The translations under genes and the position numbers were made by a program. Shown here one piece after another: positions 1 through 5,765 of a stretch of 10,956 bases of DNA; the stretch's first letter is position 1; every line of letters begins with the position of its first letter. Source of the DNA: Gemmatimonadaceae bacterium (lineage in GTDB: Bacteria; Latescibacterota; UBA2968; UBA8231); assembly GCA_002726335.1 (NCBI GenBank), contig PBSR01000200.1:1-10956 (forward strand), given 5' to 3'. Under the pieces are notes generated by a model. It was not told the origin of the DNA and did no database searches. It saw only the letters and a list, made by a program, of their open reading frames with translations.

Positions 1-1
1 C

Positions 2-1024
2 CTCCTCGAGGCAGAGGTGCTCGAGCTTGTCGCCCATCCCAGCAATCGAGCCAAAGGAACGATCGTCGAAGGACAGCTCGACAAGGGACGAGGCGCCGTG
101 GCCACTATCCTTGTACAGGATGGTACGCTGCGCGTGAGCGACCCGTTCGTCACCGGCATGTACGGTGGGCGAGTGCGGGCGTTGATGGACGAAAGCGGCA
201 AGCGCGTCAAGGAAGTCGGTCCGGGACAGCCCGTGCAGGTCCTCGGCCTGAGCGGCGTGCCGCAGGCGGGAGATTCCTTCACCGTCGTGGCCAGCGAGCG
301 CGATGCCAAGGTGATCGTCACGCGACGACAACAGATCAAGCGTGAGCAGGATTCGCGTCGTCGCTCCGTCACCCTCGGTGATCTGCAGCACAAGATTCAG
401 GAGGGCCGTATCACGGATCTCAACGTCGTCGTCAAAGGCGACGTGGACGGTTCTGTCGAGGCCATCACCCAGGAGCTTGGCGGGATCACCCACGAAGAGG
501 TGCGGATCAAGGTGATTCACTCCGCGGTCGGTCCCGTGTCAGAATCAGATGTGCTGCTGGCATCGGCCTCCGAAGCCATCATCATCGCTTTTCACGTGAC
601 CATCGAGAACTCGGCCCGCGACACGGCCGAGACCAGCGGTGTAGAAATCCGTGAATACAGCATTATCTACGAAGTCATCGAGGAACTTCGCGGTGCTCTC
701 TCCGGTCTGCTGGCCCCCAGTCTTGAGGAGCGTATCGTCGGCACCATCGAGGTGCGGCAGATGTTTTCGTCCTCTCGGGCGGGCAATATCGCCGGCAGCA
801 TCGTACGCGACGGCAGGATCACCCGCAGCAGCAAGGTCAGACTCCGCCGGGACGGGGAGGTCGTCTGGGAAGGGCAGATCTCTTCTCTGCGCCGCTTCAA
901 GGATGATGTCCGCGAGGTGCTCGAGGGTTTTGAGTGTGGTGTCTCTCTCGAGGGCCGCAACGATGTCATCGAGGGCGACCTGATCGAGGCCGTAGAAGTC
1001 GTCGAGACGGCGCGCACGCTGTAG
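2..1024 (+). CDS. infB: Translation initiation factor IF2, C-terminal part (5' end outside window)
   Basis: IF2 is the GTPase that brings formyl-Met-tRNA to the 30S subunit and promotes subunit joining. About 340 codons are visible, open from the window edge, so the N-terminal region and the GTP-binding G domain lie upstream. What remains is the beta-barrel domain II (LLEAEVLEL, then LDKGRGAVATILVQDGTL and LGLSGVPQAGD), the linker helix (residues ~100-135), domain III (DLNVVVKGDVDGSVEAI, then IHSAVGPVSESDVLLASAS) and the fMet-tRNA-binding domain IV (IVGTIEVRQMF, then ISSLRRFKDDVREVLEGFECGV), ending VETARTL as in other IF2s. Each block matches E. coli IF2 in order without gaps, so the gene looks intact. 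The GTG at 17 is internal, not a start. It heads the infB-ylxP-rbfA-truB-ribF operon; nusA is the usual upstream neighbour but cannot be seen. Confidence 0.98.
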   Translation, partial: LLEAEVLELVAHPSNRAKGTIVEGQLDKGRGAVATILVQDGTLRVSDPFVTGMYGGRVRALMDESGKRVKEVGPGQPVQVLGLSGVPQAGDSFTVVASERDAKVIVTRRQQIKREQDSRRRSVTLGDLQHKIQEGRITDLNVVVKGDVDGSVEAITQELGGITHEEVRIKVIHSAVGPVSESDVLLASASEAIIIAFHVTIENSARDTAETSGVEIREYSIIYEVIEELRGALSGLLAPSLEERIVGTIEVRQMFSSSRAGNIAGSIVRDGRITRSSKVRLRRDGEVVWEGQISSLRRFKDDVREVLEGFECGVSLEGRNDVIEGDLIEAVEVVETARTL

Positions 1025-1050
1025 GATGAGACGGAAGGTGAGGTTCTGGA

Positions 1051-1335
1051 GTGAGTATCGTCCTCGTAAGCGAGGTGCAATTGTTCCTGCCTGACTCGCA
1101 ATCACTCAAGCACAAGCGAGCCGTTCTGAGCAGCCTCAAGGAGCGACTTCACAACCGCTTCAATGTGTCGGTGGCCGAGGTCGACCACAACGATCTGTGG
1201 CAGCGCAGCACCCTGGCAGTAGCGGTGGTCAGCAACGCCGGGGCACACGCCGATCAGGTCATCGACAGCGCCGTGCGCTTCATCGAAGCCGACGGCAGGG
1301 CGCAATTGATCGACTACCAGGTCGAGGAGCGCTAG
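1051..1335 (+). CDS. ylxP: YlxP-like DUF503 family protein
   Basis: This is a 94-residue protein of the DUF503 (YlxP) family, a small conserved protein habitually encoded between infB and rbfA. Its biochemical role is not established; the neighbourhood suggests ribosome assembly or translation. Family hallmarks are visible: an N-terminal beta strand (IVLVSEVQLFLP), the signature SLKHKRAVLSSLKERLHNRFNVSVAEVDHNDLWQRSTLAVAVVS (residues ~18-61, given here in family order), and a C-terminal helix and strand ending IDYQVEER. It is cytoplasmic, with no signal peptide or membrane segment. The start is GTG; a GGTGAGG purine run ends 7 nt before it. The gap from infB is 26 nt and to rbfA 4 nt, so it is co-transcribed and probably translationally coupled to rbfA. 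Length matches the family. Confidence 0.93.
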   Translation: MSIVLVSEVQLFLPDSQSLKHKRAVLSSLKERLHNRFNVSVAEVDHNDLWQRSTLAVAVVSNAGAHADQVIDSAVRFIEADGRAQLIDYQVEER

Positions 1336-1339
1336 GCAC

Positions 1340-1732
1340 ATGGCCAACTACCGGGTCTCCCGTGTCCGCGAACAGTTGCAGCGTGAGTTGGGCGACATTG
1401 TGGGCCGGTTGCGCGATCCGCGCCTTGGCTTTGTTACGGTCATGGATGTCGAGTTGTCGAACGATCTCCACTACGCCACCATGTTCGTCAGCGTACTGGG
1501 AGAAGAAGAGGCCCAGCGCGAGGCCGTGAAGGCCCTCGAGAGCGCCCTTGGACATATCCGCAGCGAGTTGGCTCGGCGCATACGTCTGCGGCAGGCGCCC
1601 GAGATTACAGTGCGCTACGACGATACCTCCGAACGGGCGGCGCGAGTGGGCGCCCTGATCAATGAAATACCACCTCTCGGCGACGTGTCTGCCGTCGCTG
1701 AGGCAGGGACGGTCTCGGGAGAGGACGATTAG
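1340..1732 (+). CDS. rbfA: 30S ribosome-binding factor A
   Basis: RbfA is a KH-fold protein that binds the immature 30S subunit near 16S rRNA helix 1 and the neck, and is needed for late 5'-end maturation. The 130-residue protein starts MANYRVSRVREQLQRELGDIV, the typical RbfA helix 1. It continues with DPRLGFVTVMDVELSNDLHYATMFVSV (residues ~26-52), the helix with the interrupted KH motif ALESALGHIRSELARRIRLRQAP, and the closing strand ITVRYDDTSERAARVGALI. The last 20 or so residues form an acidic, low-complexity tail ending SGEDD, somewhat longer than the core domain. The ATG lies 4 nt after the ylxP stop, with GAGGAG inside the end of ylxP at 10-nt spacing as the likely ribosome binding site. 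truB follows 10 nt downstream. Confidence 0.96.
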   Translation: MANYRVSRVREQLQRELGDIVGRLRDPRLGFVTVMDVELSNDLHYATMFVSVLGEEEAQREAVKALESALGHIRSELARRIRLRQAPEITVRYDDTSERAARVGALINEIPPLGDVSAVAEAGTVSGEDD

Positions 1733-1742
1733 CAGGCAGCTG

Positions 1743-2639
1743 ATGATCGCCGGGAACGAAGGAATCCTGGTGGTCGACAAGGCTACGGGACCTACGTCCC
1801 ACGATGTTGTCGCCATGGCACGACGGACCCTTCAGCTTCGACGGATCGGTCATTGTGGCACTCTGGACCCGTTGGCTTCGGGAGTGCTCGTCCTCTGTCT
1901 GGGACCGATGACGCGTCTGAGTGACTGGATCAGCCGTGGCGAGAAGGAATACACCGCCGCTCTGCGGCTCGGAGCAACGAGTTCGACTGACGATGCCCAG
2001 GGCGAGATCCGGCCTGTTGTCGAGACGATCCCTTCCCTGGGACAGATCGAACACGCGATGGGGTCGTTTCGCGGATTGATCGAGCAGGTGCCGCCGGCGT
2101 ACTCGGCCGTCAAGGTTGACGGCGTACGCAGCTACAAGCGGGCCCGGCGCAATGAGGATGTGGAACTGGCGGCACGACAGATCCGGGTGGATCGATTCGA
2201 GGTCGTCGAGTACCAGCCGCCGTGCCTTCGGGTCCGGGTGGAGTGCGGCAAGGGGACCTACATAAGGTCTCTGGCGCGAGACCTGGGTGCCGCTCTCGGG
2301 TGCGGCGCTTACGTAGAGGAACTGCGGCGGTTGCGTATCGGCACGATGAAGGCGGAGAATGGTGTCGGTCTCGAAACCCTCCGCGCCGGCGACGATGAAG
2401 GGGCCCTGCAAGCCGCCCTCATCGAGCCACGGCTGGCTTTGCGGGGGATTCTGGAGCCCCTCGACATCGAGCCGCTCGCGGCGCGGACCTTCGCCCACGG
2501 TCAGCCGGTGACGGCGGACGCGTTGCCGGACCAGGAACGTGCGGTCTTTTCCAGTGGCCGGTTCCTCGGGATCGGCCGGACGGGGGAAGGCCAGGTGCAG
2601 CCAGCGAAGGTGTTCGCGGCACCCGAGGCGATCGCCTGA
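1743..2639 (+). CDS. truB: tRNA pseudouridine-55 synthase TruB
   Basis: TruB isomerises U55 of the tRNA T-loop to pseudouridine and also acts as a tRNA chaperone. The protein is 298 residues. Seen in order: GILVVDKATGPTSHDVV (residues 8-23); the catalytic motif GHCGTLDPLASGVLVL with nucleophile D42; the active-site tyrosine region KEYTAALRLGATSSTDD (Y70); PPAYSAVKVDGVRSYKRAR (118-135); and GKGTYIRSLARDLG (Y173, R175), followed by the helix VEELRRLRIG. The C-terminal ~65 residues are the short PUA-like domain of bacterial TruB. An ATG at 1662 is in frame, but it lies inside rbfA and adds 27 unrelated residues, so ATG 1743, where homology begins, is preferred. Its ribosome binding site is weak (AGCAGG at 1731-1736), suggesting coupling to rbfA translation. 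Only 5 nt separate it from the next gene. Confidence 0.97.
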   Translation: MIAGNEGILVVDKATGPTSHDVVAMARRTLQLRRIGHCGTLDPLASGVLVLCLGPMTRLSDWISRGEKEYTAALRLGATSSTDDAQGEIRPVVETIPSLGQIEHAMGSFRGLIEQVPPAYSAVKVDGVRSYKRARRNEDVELAARQIRVDRFEVVEYQPPCLRVRVECGKGTYIRSLARDLGAALGCGAYVEELRRLRIGTMKAENGVGLETLRAGDDEGALQAALIEPRLALRGILEPLDIEPLAARTFAHGQPVTADALPDQERAVFSSGRFLGIGRTGEGQVQPAKVFAAPEAIA

Positions 2640-2641
2640 GG
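2638..2641 (+). promoter_or_regulatory. Ribosome binding site of the riboflavin kinase gene
   Basis: GAGG overlaps the TGA stop of truB and ends 3 nt before the ATG at 2645. It supports that ATG as the true start, and hence the absence of an N-terminal FAD synthetase domain, and implies coupling to truB translation. The spacing is slightly short for an ideal Shine-Dalgarno sequence. Confidence 0.55.
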
Positions 2642-2644
2642 CAG

Positions 2645-3016
2645 ATGGAATTTTCCGGCGTCGTCGCAGGCGGCGAGGGCAGAGGGCGCCGGATCGGGTT
2701 TCCGACGGCCAACCTGCAGGTTGACGGCCAGGCTCTTCGGGGACTGTCTCGAGGCGTGTTTTCGGCCCTGGCCACCTGGGGTGAGTCCGAGGACCGTGCC
2801 GCCGTTGTCAACATCGGCAGCAGGCCCACGTTCGGTGGTGACGGGGAGGTCACAGTCGAGGTATACATCCTCGATTACGAGGGCGATCTCTACGGCGAGA
2901 CCGTAGCGGTAAGGTTGAAAGAGAAATTGCGCGACGAGCAGCGATTCGACTCCGTGGAGGAGTTGAGGCGGCAGATCGCCAGAGATGTCGAGAAGGCACG
3001 CGTCGCCAACCCTTAG
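2645..3016 (+). CDS. ribF: Stand-alone riboflavin kinase (RibF C-terminal domain only)
   Basis: Riboflavin kinase phosphorylates riboflavin to FMN with ATP. The 123-residue protein covers exactly the flavokinase domain: FSGVVAGGEGRGRRIGFPTANL (glycine-rich flap and PTAN, residues 20-23, which binds the nucleotide phosphates and Mg), GVFSALATW, VVNIGSRPTF (56-63), VEVYILDYEGDLYG with the presumed catalytic base E72, and the C-terminal EELRRQIARDVEKAR helix. The usual bacterial RibF is about 310 residues, with an N-terminal FMN adenylyltransferase (FAD synthetase) domain. That domain is absent here: the gene starts 5 nt after truB, and the in-frame DNA upstream lies inside truB and encodes nothing RibF-like. 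The start ATG is supported by a GAGG at 2638-2641 overlapping the truB stop. All kinase motifs are intact, so it is probably functional; FAD synthesis would need another gene. Confidence 0.92.
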   Translation: MEFSGVVAGGEGRGRRIGFPTANLQVDGQALRGLSRGVFSALATWGESEDRAAVVNIGSRPTFGGDGEVTVEVYILDYEGDLYGETVAVRLKEKLRDEQRFDSVEELRRQIARDVEKARVANP

Positions 3017-3030
3017 TTGGTTGACATAAA

Positions 3031-3054
3031 CGGATCAGGTAAGAGCACGGATCA
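3031..3054 (+). repeat. Short direct repeat CGGATCA upstream of rpsO
   Basis: CGGATCA occurs at 3031-3037 and again at 3048-3054, 17 nt apart, in the 62-nt gap between the riboflavin kinase gene and rpsO. S15 represses its own mRNA through leader structures in several bacteria, but no leader structure I can recognise is formed here. It may be chance. Confidence 0.3.
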
Positions 3055-3064
3055 CACGAGAGTC

Positions 3065-3075
3065 GGAGGAAGAGG
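3065..3075 (+). promoter_or_regulatory. Strong Shine-Dalgarno of rpsO deciding a TTG start
   Basis: The purine run GGAGGAAGAGG lies just upstream of the TTG at 3079; its first GGAGG ends 9 nt before the start. No ATG or GTG lies near the N-terminus of the S15 frame, so this site identifies TTG as the initiation codon. Confidence 0.8.
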
Positions 3076-3078
3076 AAT

Positions 3079-3348
3079 TTGTCCATCACAACAGAACGCA
3101 AGAGCGAGTTGGTAACAAAGTACGGCGAAGGTGAGAATGACACGGGGGCCGCGGCAGTTCAGATCGCTATCCTCACGGAACGGATCCGCAATCTCACCGA
3201 GCACCTGCGCGCCCACCGCCAGGACTTCGCCACACGTCGTGGCCTGCTGAAGATGATCGGCCGTCGTCGTCGCCTGCAGAACTACCTGCAGGCGAGGGAT
3301 CCGAAGCACTACGCCGAGTTGATCAAGGAACTCGAGCTCCGGCGCTAG
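3079..3348 (+). CDS. rpsO: 30S ribosomal protein S15
   Basis: S15 is a primary binder of the 16S rRNA central domain and organises the 30S platform; it also makes a bridge to 23S rRNA. At 89 residues it has the family's standard length, beginning SITTERKSELVTKYGEGENDTGAAAVQIAILTERI (helices 1-2) and continuing to RRGLLKMIGRRRRLQNYL (helix 3) and the YAELIKELELRR terminus. The start codon is TTG, supported by a strong GGAGG. The rRNA-contacting turn reads HRQDFATRRGLL where E. coli has HKKDHHSRRGLL, so the two His are Phe-Ala and Ser51 is Thr, while the Asp and Arg are kept. The TAG stop is also the left edge of a 61-bp palindromic element. It precedes pnp, the widely conserved rpsO-pnp pair. 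Confidence 0.97.
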   Translation: MSITTERKSELVTKYGEGENDTGAAAVQIAILTERIRNLTEHLRAHRQDFATRRGLLKMIGRRRRLQNYLQARDPKHYAELIKELELRR

Positions 3349-3406
3349 TGTCGTGTCTCAGGAATCCGTCAACATTCTGACGACTTATCTCTGAGACACG
3401 ACACTA
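3346..3406. mobile_element. 61-bp perfect-ended palindrome with TA termini, possible IS630-type MITE, overlapping the rpsO stop
   Basis: TAGTGTCGTGTCTCAG at 3346-3361 is exactly reverse-complementary to CTGAGACACGACACTA at 3391-3406; the flanking C3345 and G3407 extend the pairing to 17 bp. A nested hairpin CGTCA (3367-3371) / TGACG (3378-3382) fills the centre. Both ends carry TA within C-TA...TA-G. Removing one TA plus the 57-bp core restores a CTAG site, the target preference known for IS630-family transposition, which duplicates TA. That makes a tiny non-autonomous IS630-like element plausible. The element's first base is G, so the rpsO stop reads TAG with or without it. There is no T-tract after the stem, so it is not a canonical intrinsic terminator, though it may act as an RNA hairpin. 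The palindrome is certain; the mobile origin is inference. Confidence 0.6.
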
Positions 3407-3561
3407 GATAAGCAGTACCGCGCAGATCGGCTGCCGGCACAGGGCCAGGTTGCTGATCTGCCGCGTCGTCCGCCACGAAGGCACTCACGTTCCGCCACCT
3501 AACTAGCACGGCGGGACATCACAGCGACATCCTGTCGCGCTCAAGAAAGCAAGTAGAAGAG
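3407..3561 (+). promoter_or_regulatory. Structured pnp leader region
   Basis: No gene fits in these 155 nt. Besides the palindrome just upstream, two further hairpins are visible. GCAGATCGGC (3422-3431) pairs with GCTGATCTGC (3452-3461), 10 bp including one G-U. GCGACA (3524-3529) pairs with TGTCGC (3533-3538) across a three-base loop, ending 23 nt before the pnp start. In E. coli the rpsO-pnp interval holds an RNase III-cleaved stem-loop through which PNPase represses its own mRNA; a similar role here is inferred from position and structure only. The pnp ribosome binding site is weak (AGAAGAG next to the ATG). I see no convincing -35/-10 pair. Confidence 0.45.
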
Positions 3562-5637
3562 ATGATTCACAAAGTCGAGATGGATTGGGGCGGTCGAACG
3601 CTGTCCCTGGAGACCGGCAAGATCGCAGGACGCGCCAACGGCGCTGTCTGGGTTCGATACGCCGACACGATCGTGTTGGTCACAGCCTGCCGTTCCCACC
3701 GTGCGGGAGATCGCGATTTTCTGCCGCTCACGGTCGAATACCGTGAAAAAGCCTACGCCGCAGGTCGAATCCCCGGCAACTTCTTCAAGCGGGAAGGGCG
3801 CATGGGCGAGAAGGAAACGCTCTCGGCGCGCATGATCGACCACATGATCCGCCCGCTGTTTCCAAAGAAATTCCGCCACGAGGTCCAGGTCTTCGTCACC
3901 GTGCTCTCCTCGGACGGTGACAATGACGCCGACATTCTGGGGATGGTAGGTGCTTCGGCCTCCCTGTTGTTGTCCGACATTCCCTTCTCGGGACCCATCG
4001 CCGCTCTGCGGGTGGGACGCGTCGACGGCGATCTCATCGTCAATCCGACAAACGAGCAGATCACCGAAAGCGACATGGATCTCATCATCTCCGGTGACCG
4101 TGAAAGCATCGGAACGGTCGAAGGCGGTGCCGAGGAGATTTCCGAAGCGGCGCTGCTCGAGGCCCTCGAGTTCGCCCACGAGAACATGCAGGAAATCCTC
4201 GACCTGCAGGAGGAACTGGCCAAGAAGGCCGGGCGCGACAAGATGGAGTATGTCGCTCCCGAGATTGATGCGGATCTGACCAAGGCTGTCGAAGCCGCCG
4301 CCGCCGAACGCATCGCCGCCGCCAACCGTTCCGGCGATCGCGACAAGCGGGGCGAGTTGATCGAGCAGATGGAGGCGGATGTTCCCGTCGAACTGGCGGA
4401 GAAGTTTCCCGATTCGGGCAAGGCCATCGGCGAGCTGCTCTACGACCTGACAAAGGCCGACATGCGCCAGATGGTCTTGAGTGACAAGAAGCGGATCGAC
4501 GGCAGGGCCATCGACGAGGTACGCGAGTTGGCCTGTGAAGTCGAGGTGCTGCCAAGGGCCCACGGATCGGCCCTGTTCCAGCGTGGCCAGACGCAGGCCC
4601 TGTGCACGGCGACGTTGGGCAACAAGTTTGACGAGAAGATGATCGACGACTTGCGGGGCAAGGCGTTCAAGTCCTACTACCTCGACTATAACTTCCCCTC
4701 ATACAGCACCAACGAGGTGTCCTTTCCACGGGGGCCGGGACGTCGTGAGATTGGCCACGGCCACCTCGCCGAGAAGGCTCTCGAGCCGGTCATTCCAGCG
4801 GTCGATTCGTTTCCCTACACCCTTCGTCTGGTAGCCGATATCCAGTCGTCCAACGGCTCCACGTCGATGGCCACCGTATGCGGCTGCTCCATGGCGATGA
4901 TGGCCGCTGGCATACCGATGAAGGCTGCTGTAACGGCCTCTGGCGTGGGCCTCATCAGCGAGGGAGATGACTACGTCATCCTCACCGACATTCTCGGCGA
5001 TGAGGACTTTCTCGGCGACATGGATCTGAAGGTGGCCGGCACTGAAGAGGGAATCACGGCGGTGCAGATGGAGAACAAGATCGCCGGGATTCGTATCGAG
5101 ATCCTGGAAGAGGCGCTGGAGCGTGCCCGTGCGGGCCGTATGCACATCCTCAAGGCGATGAACGGCTGCATCGACAAGCCGCGCGCGGAACTGTCACAGT
5201 TCGCGCCGCGAATCGAGTACATCAAGATCGACCCGTCGAAGATCGGCGCCGTCATCGGCCCGGGCGGCCGCATGATCCGTGAGATTGAGAAGACGGGAGC
5301 CAGCGTGGCCGTCGATGATGACGGCACGATCACGGTGTCCGCCGTCGAAGCGACGGCTGCCGCAGAAGCGAGGGCTATGATCGAGGCGATCACGGCGGAT
5401 GCGGAAATCGACAAGCAGTACGAAGGCACGGTGAAGCGCATCATGCCCTTCGGGGCCTTCGTCGAGATTCTGCCCGGCAAGGAAGGTCTGTTGCACGTCT
5501 CCGAGCTGGATCATCACCGCGTCGAAAACGTCGAGGACGTTGTCAATGAAGGCGACAAGGTGACGGTGAAGGTTCTCGACATCGACAACTCCGGCAAGAT
5601 CAGACTCAGCCGGAAGGCGCTTCTTCCCAAGAGCTAG
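3562..5637 (+). CDS. pnp: Polyribonucleotide nucleotidyltransferase (PNPase)
   Basis: PNPase is a trimeric 3'-to-5' phosphorolytic exoribonuclease that degrades mRNA and releases nucleoside diphosphates, often in the degradosome. The 691-residue protein has the full architecture: first RNase PH domain (~10-145, with GRIPGNFFKREGR), the all-helical linker (~150-300, DLQEELAKKAGRDKMEYV), second RNase PH domain (~310-540), KH domain (IDPSKIGAVIGPGGRMIREI, 556-575) and S1 domain (YEGTVKRIMPFGAFVEI, 620-636, to the end). Catalytic elements in the second core are present: FPRGPGRREIGHGHLAEKAL (R394, R395), phosphate-binding SSNGS (429-433) and GDEDFLGDMDLKVAG with D482, D488 and K490, matching E. 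coli D486, D492 and K494. One oddity: the usual VAGIAMGL reads VTASGVGL at 457-464. ATG 3562 fits the common MIHKVEM start. The gene ends in its own terminator. Confidence 0.98.
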   Translation: MIHKVEMDWGGRTLSLETGKIAGRANGAVWVRYADTIVLVTACRSHRAGDRDFLPLTVEYREKAYAAGRIPGNFFKREGRMGEKETLSARMIDHMIRPLFPKKFRHEVQVFVTVLSSDGDNDADILGMVGASASLLLSDIPFSGPIAALRVGRVDGDLIVNPTNEQITESDMDLIISGDRESIGTVEGGAEEISEAALLEALEFAHENMQEILDLQEELAKKAGRDKMEYVAPEIDADLTKAVEAAAAERIAAANRSGDRDKRGELIEQMEADVPVELAEKFPDSGKAIGELLYDLTKADMRQMVLSDKKRIDGRAIDEVRELACEVEVLPRAHGSALFQRGQTQALCTATLGNKFDEKMIDDLRGKAFKSYYLDYNFPSYSTNEVSFPRGPGRREIGHGHLAEKALEPVIPAVDSFPYTLRLVADIQSSNGSTSMATVCGCSMAMMAAGIPMKAAVTASGVGLISEGDDYVILTDILGDEDFLGDMDLKVAGTEEGITAVQMENKIAGIRIEILEEALERARAGRMHILKAMNGCIDKPRAELSQFAPRIEYIKIDPSKIGAVIGPGGRMIREIEKTGASVAVDDDGTITVSAVEATAAAEARAMIEAITADAEIDKQYEGTVKRIMPFGAFVEILPGKEGLLHVSELDHHRVENVEDVVNEGDKVTVKVLDIDNSGKIRLSRKALLPKS

Positions 5638-5644
5638 GATAGAG

Positions 5645-5668
5645 GCCGACAAGCGCGAGTCGGCGCTT
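5645..5668 (+). other. Two mutually exclusive small hairpins after the pnp stop
   Basis: GCCGAC (5645-5650) can pair with GTCGGC (5659-5664). Alternatively AAGCGC (5651-5656) can pair with GCGCTT (5663-5668). The two stems overlap and cannot coexist. They sit just upstream of the pnp terminator and may only assist 3'-end stability; no function is shown. Confidence 0.35.
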
Positions 5669-5673
5669 CCAGC

Positions 5674-5728
5674 GAGACTACCGAAACTCGGCCCTTCGAG
5701 GCTGAGTTTCGGTAGTCTTTTCTTTATT
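5674..5728 (+). terminator. Intrinsic terminator after pnp
   Basis: GACTACCGAAACTC (5676-5689) pairs perfectly with GAGTTTCGGTAGTC (5704-5717). The stem continues inward through G-U, G-C, C-G and C-G to a six-base CTTCGA loop, giving about 18 bp. It is followed directly by TTTTCTTTATT (5718-5728). This is the clearest transcription terminator in the window. It separates the infB-to-pnp unit from asnS, which begins only 37 nt after the T-run. Confidence 0.9.
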
Positions 5729-5750
5729 GCAGGAGCTCTGCGCGCAATCC

Positions 5751-5759
5751 AGGAGCAGG
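5751..5759 (+). promoter_or_regulatory. Ribosome binding site of asnS deciding its start
   Basis: AGGAGCAGG precedes ATG 5766; its AGGAG ends 10 nt before the start. An in-frame TTG at 5727 lies inside the terminator's T-run and has no ribosome binding site, so ATG 5766 is preferred. Another AGGAG at 5731-5735 has no nearby start codon in this frame. Confidence 0.7.
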
Positions 5760-5765
5760 CAGCAG

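Noticed and set aside
1662..1742. Upstream in-frame ATG extending TruB by 27 residues
   Set aside because: The extension overlaps rbfA, lacks a ribosome binding site and has no TruB homology; the typical N-terminus starts at 1743.
1659..2498. 279-codon open frame on the - strand opposite rbfA and truB
   Set aside because: It is antisense to two certain genes and has no family signature.
2507..2644. Hidden N-terminal extension of the riboflavin kinase
   Set aside because: The frame is open upstream but overlaps truB, and its translation is Gly/Arg/Pro-rich with no FAD synthetase motif; ATG 2645 has its own ribosome binding site.
3021..3045. Perfect -35 hexamer TTGACA upstream of rpsO
   Set aside because: No acceptable -10 lies 16-18 bp downstream; the nearest candidate, TAAGAG, is at 13 bp. 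A single hexamer is not enough for a promoter call.
3346..3406. rpsO palindrome as an intrinsic terminator
   Set aside because: The stem is strong, but it is followed by GATAAGCAG rather than a T-run, and the arms are not GC-biased.
3541..4563. 340-codon open frame on the - strand opposite pnp
   Set aside because: It lies antisense to a complete PNPase, has no recognisable domain or ribosome binding site, and is explained by GC-rich codon bias of the true gene.
5638..5765. T-box riboswitch before asnS
   Set aside because: There is no conserved T-box sequence of the TGGNACCGCG type and no room for the specifier stem; the hairpin is simply placed as the pnp terminator.
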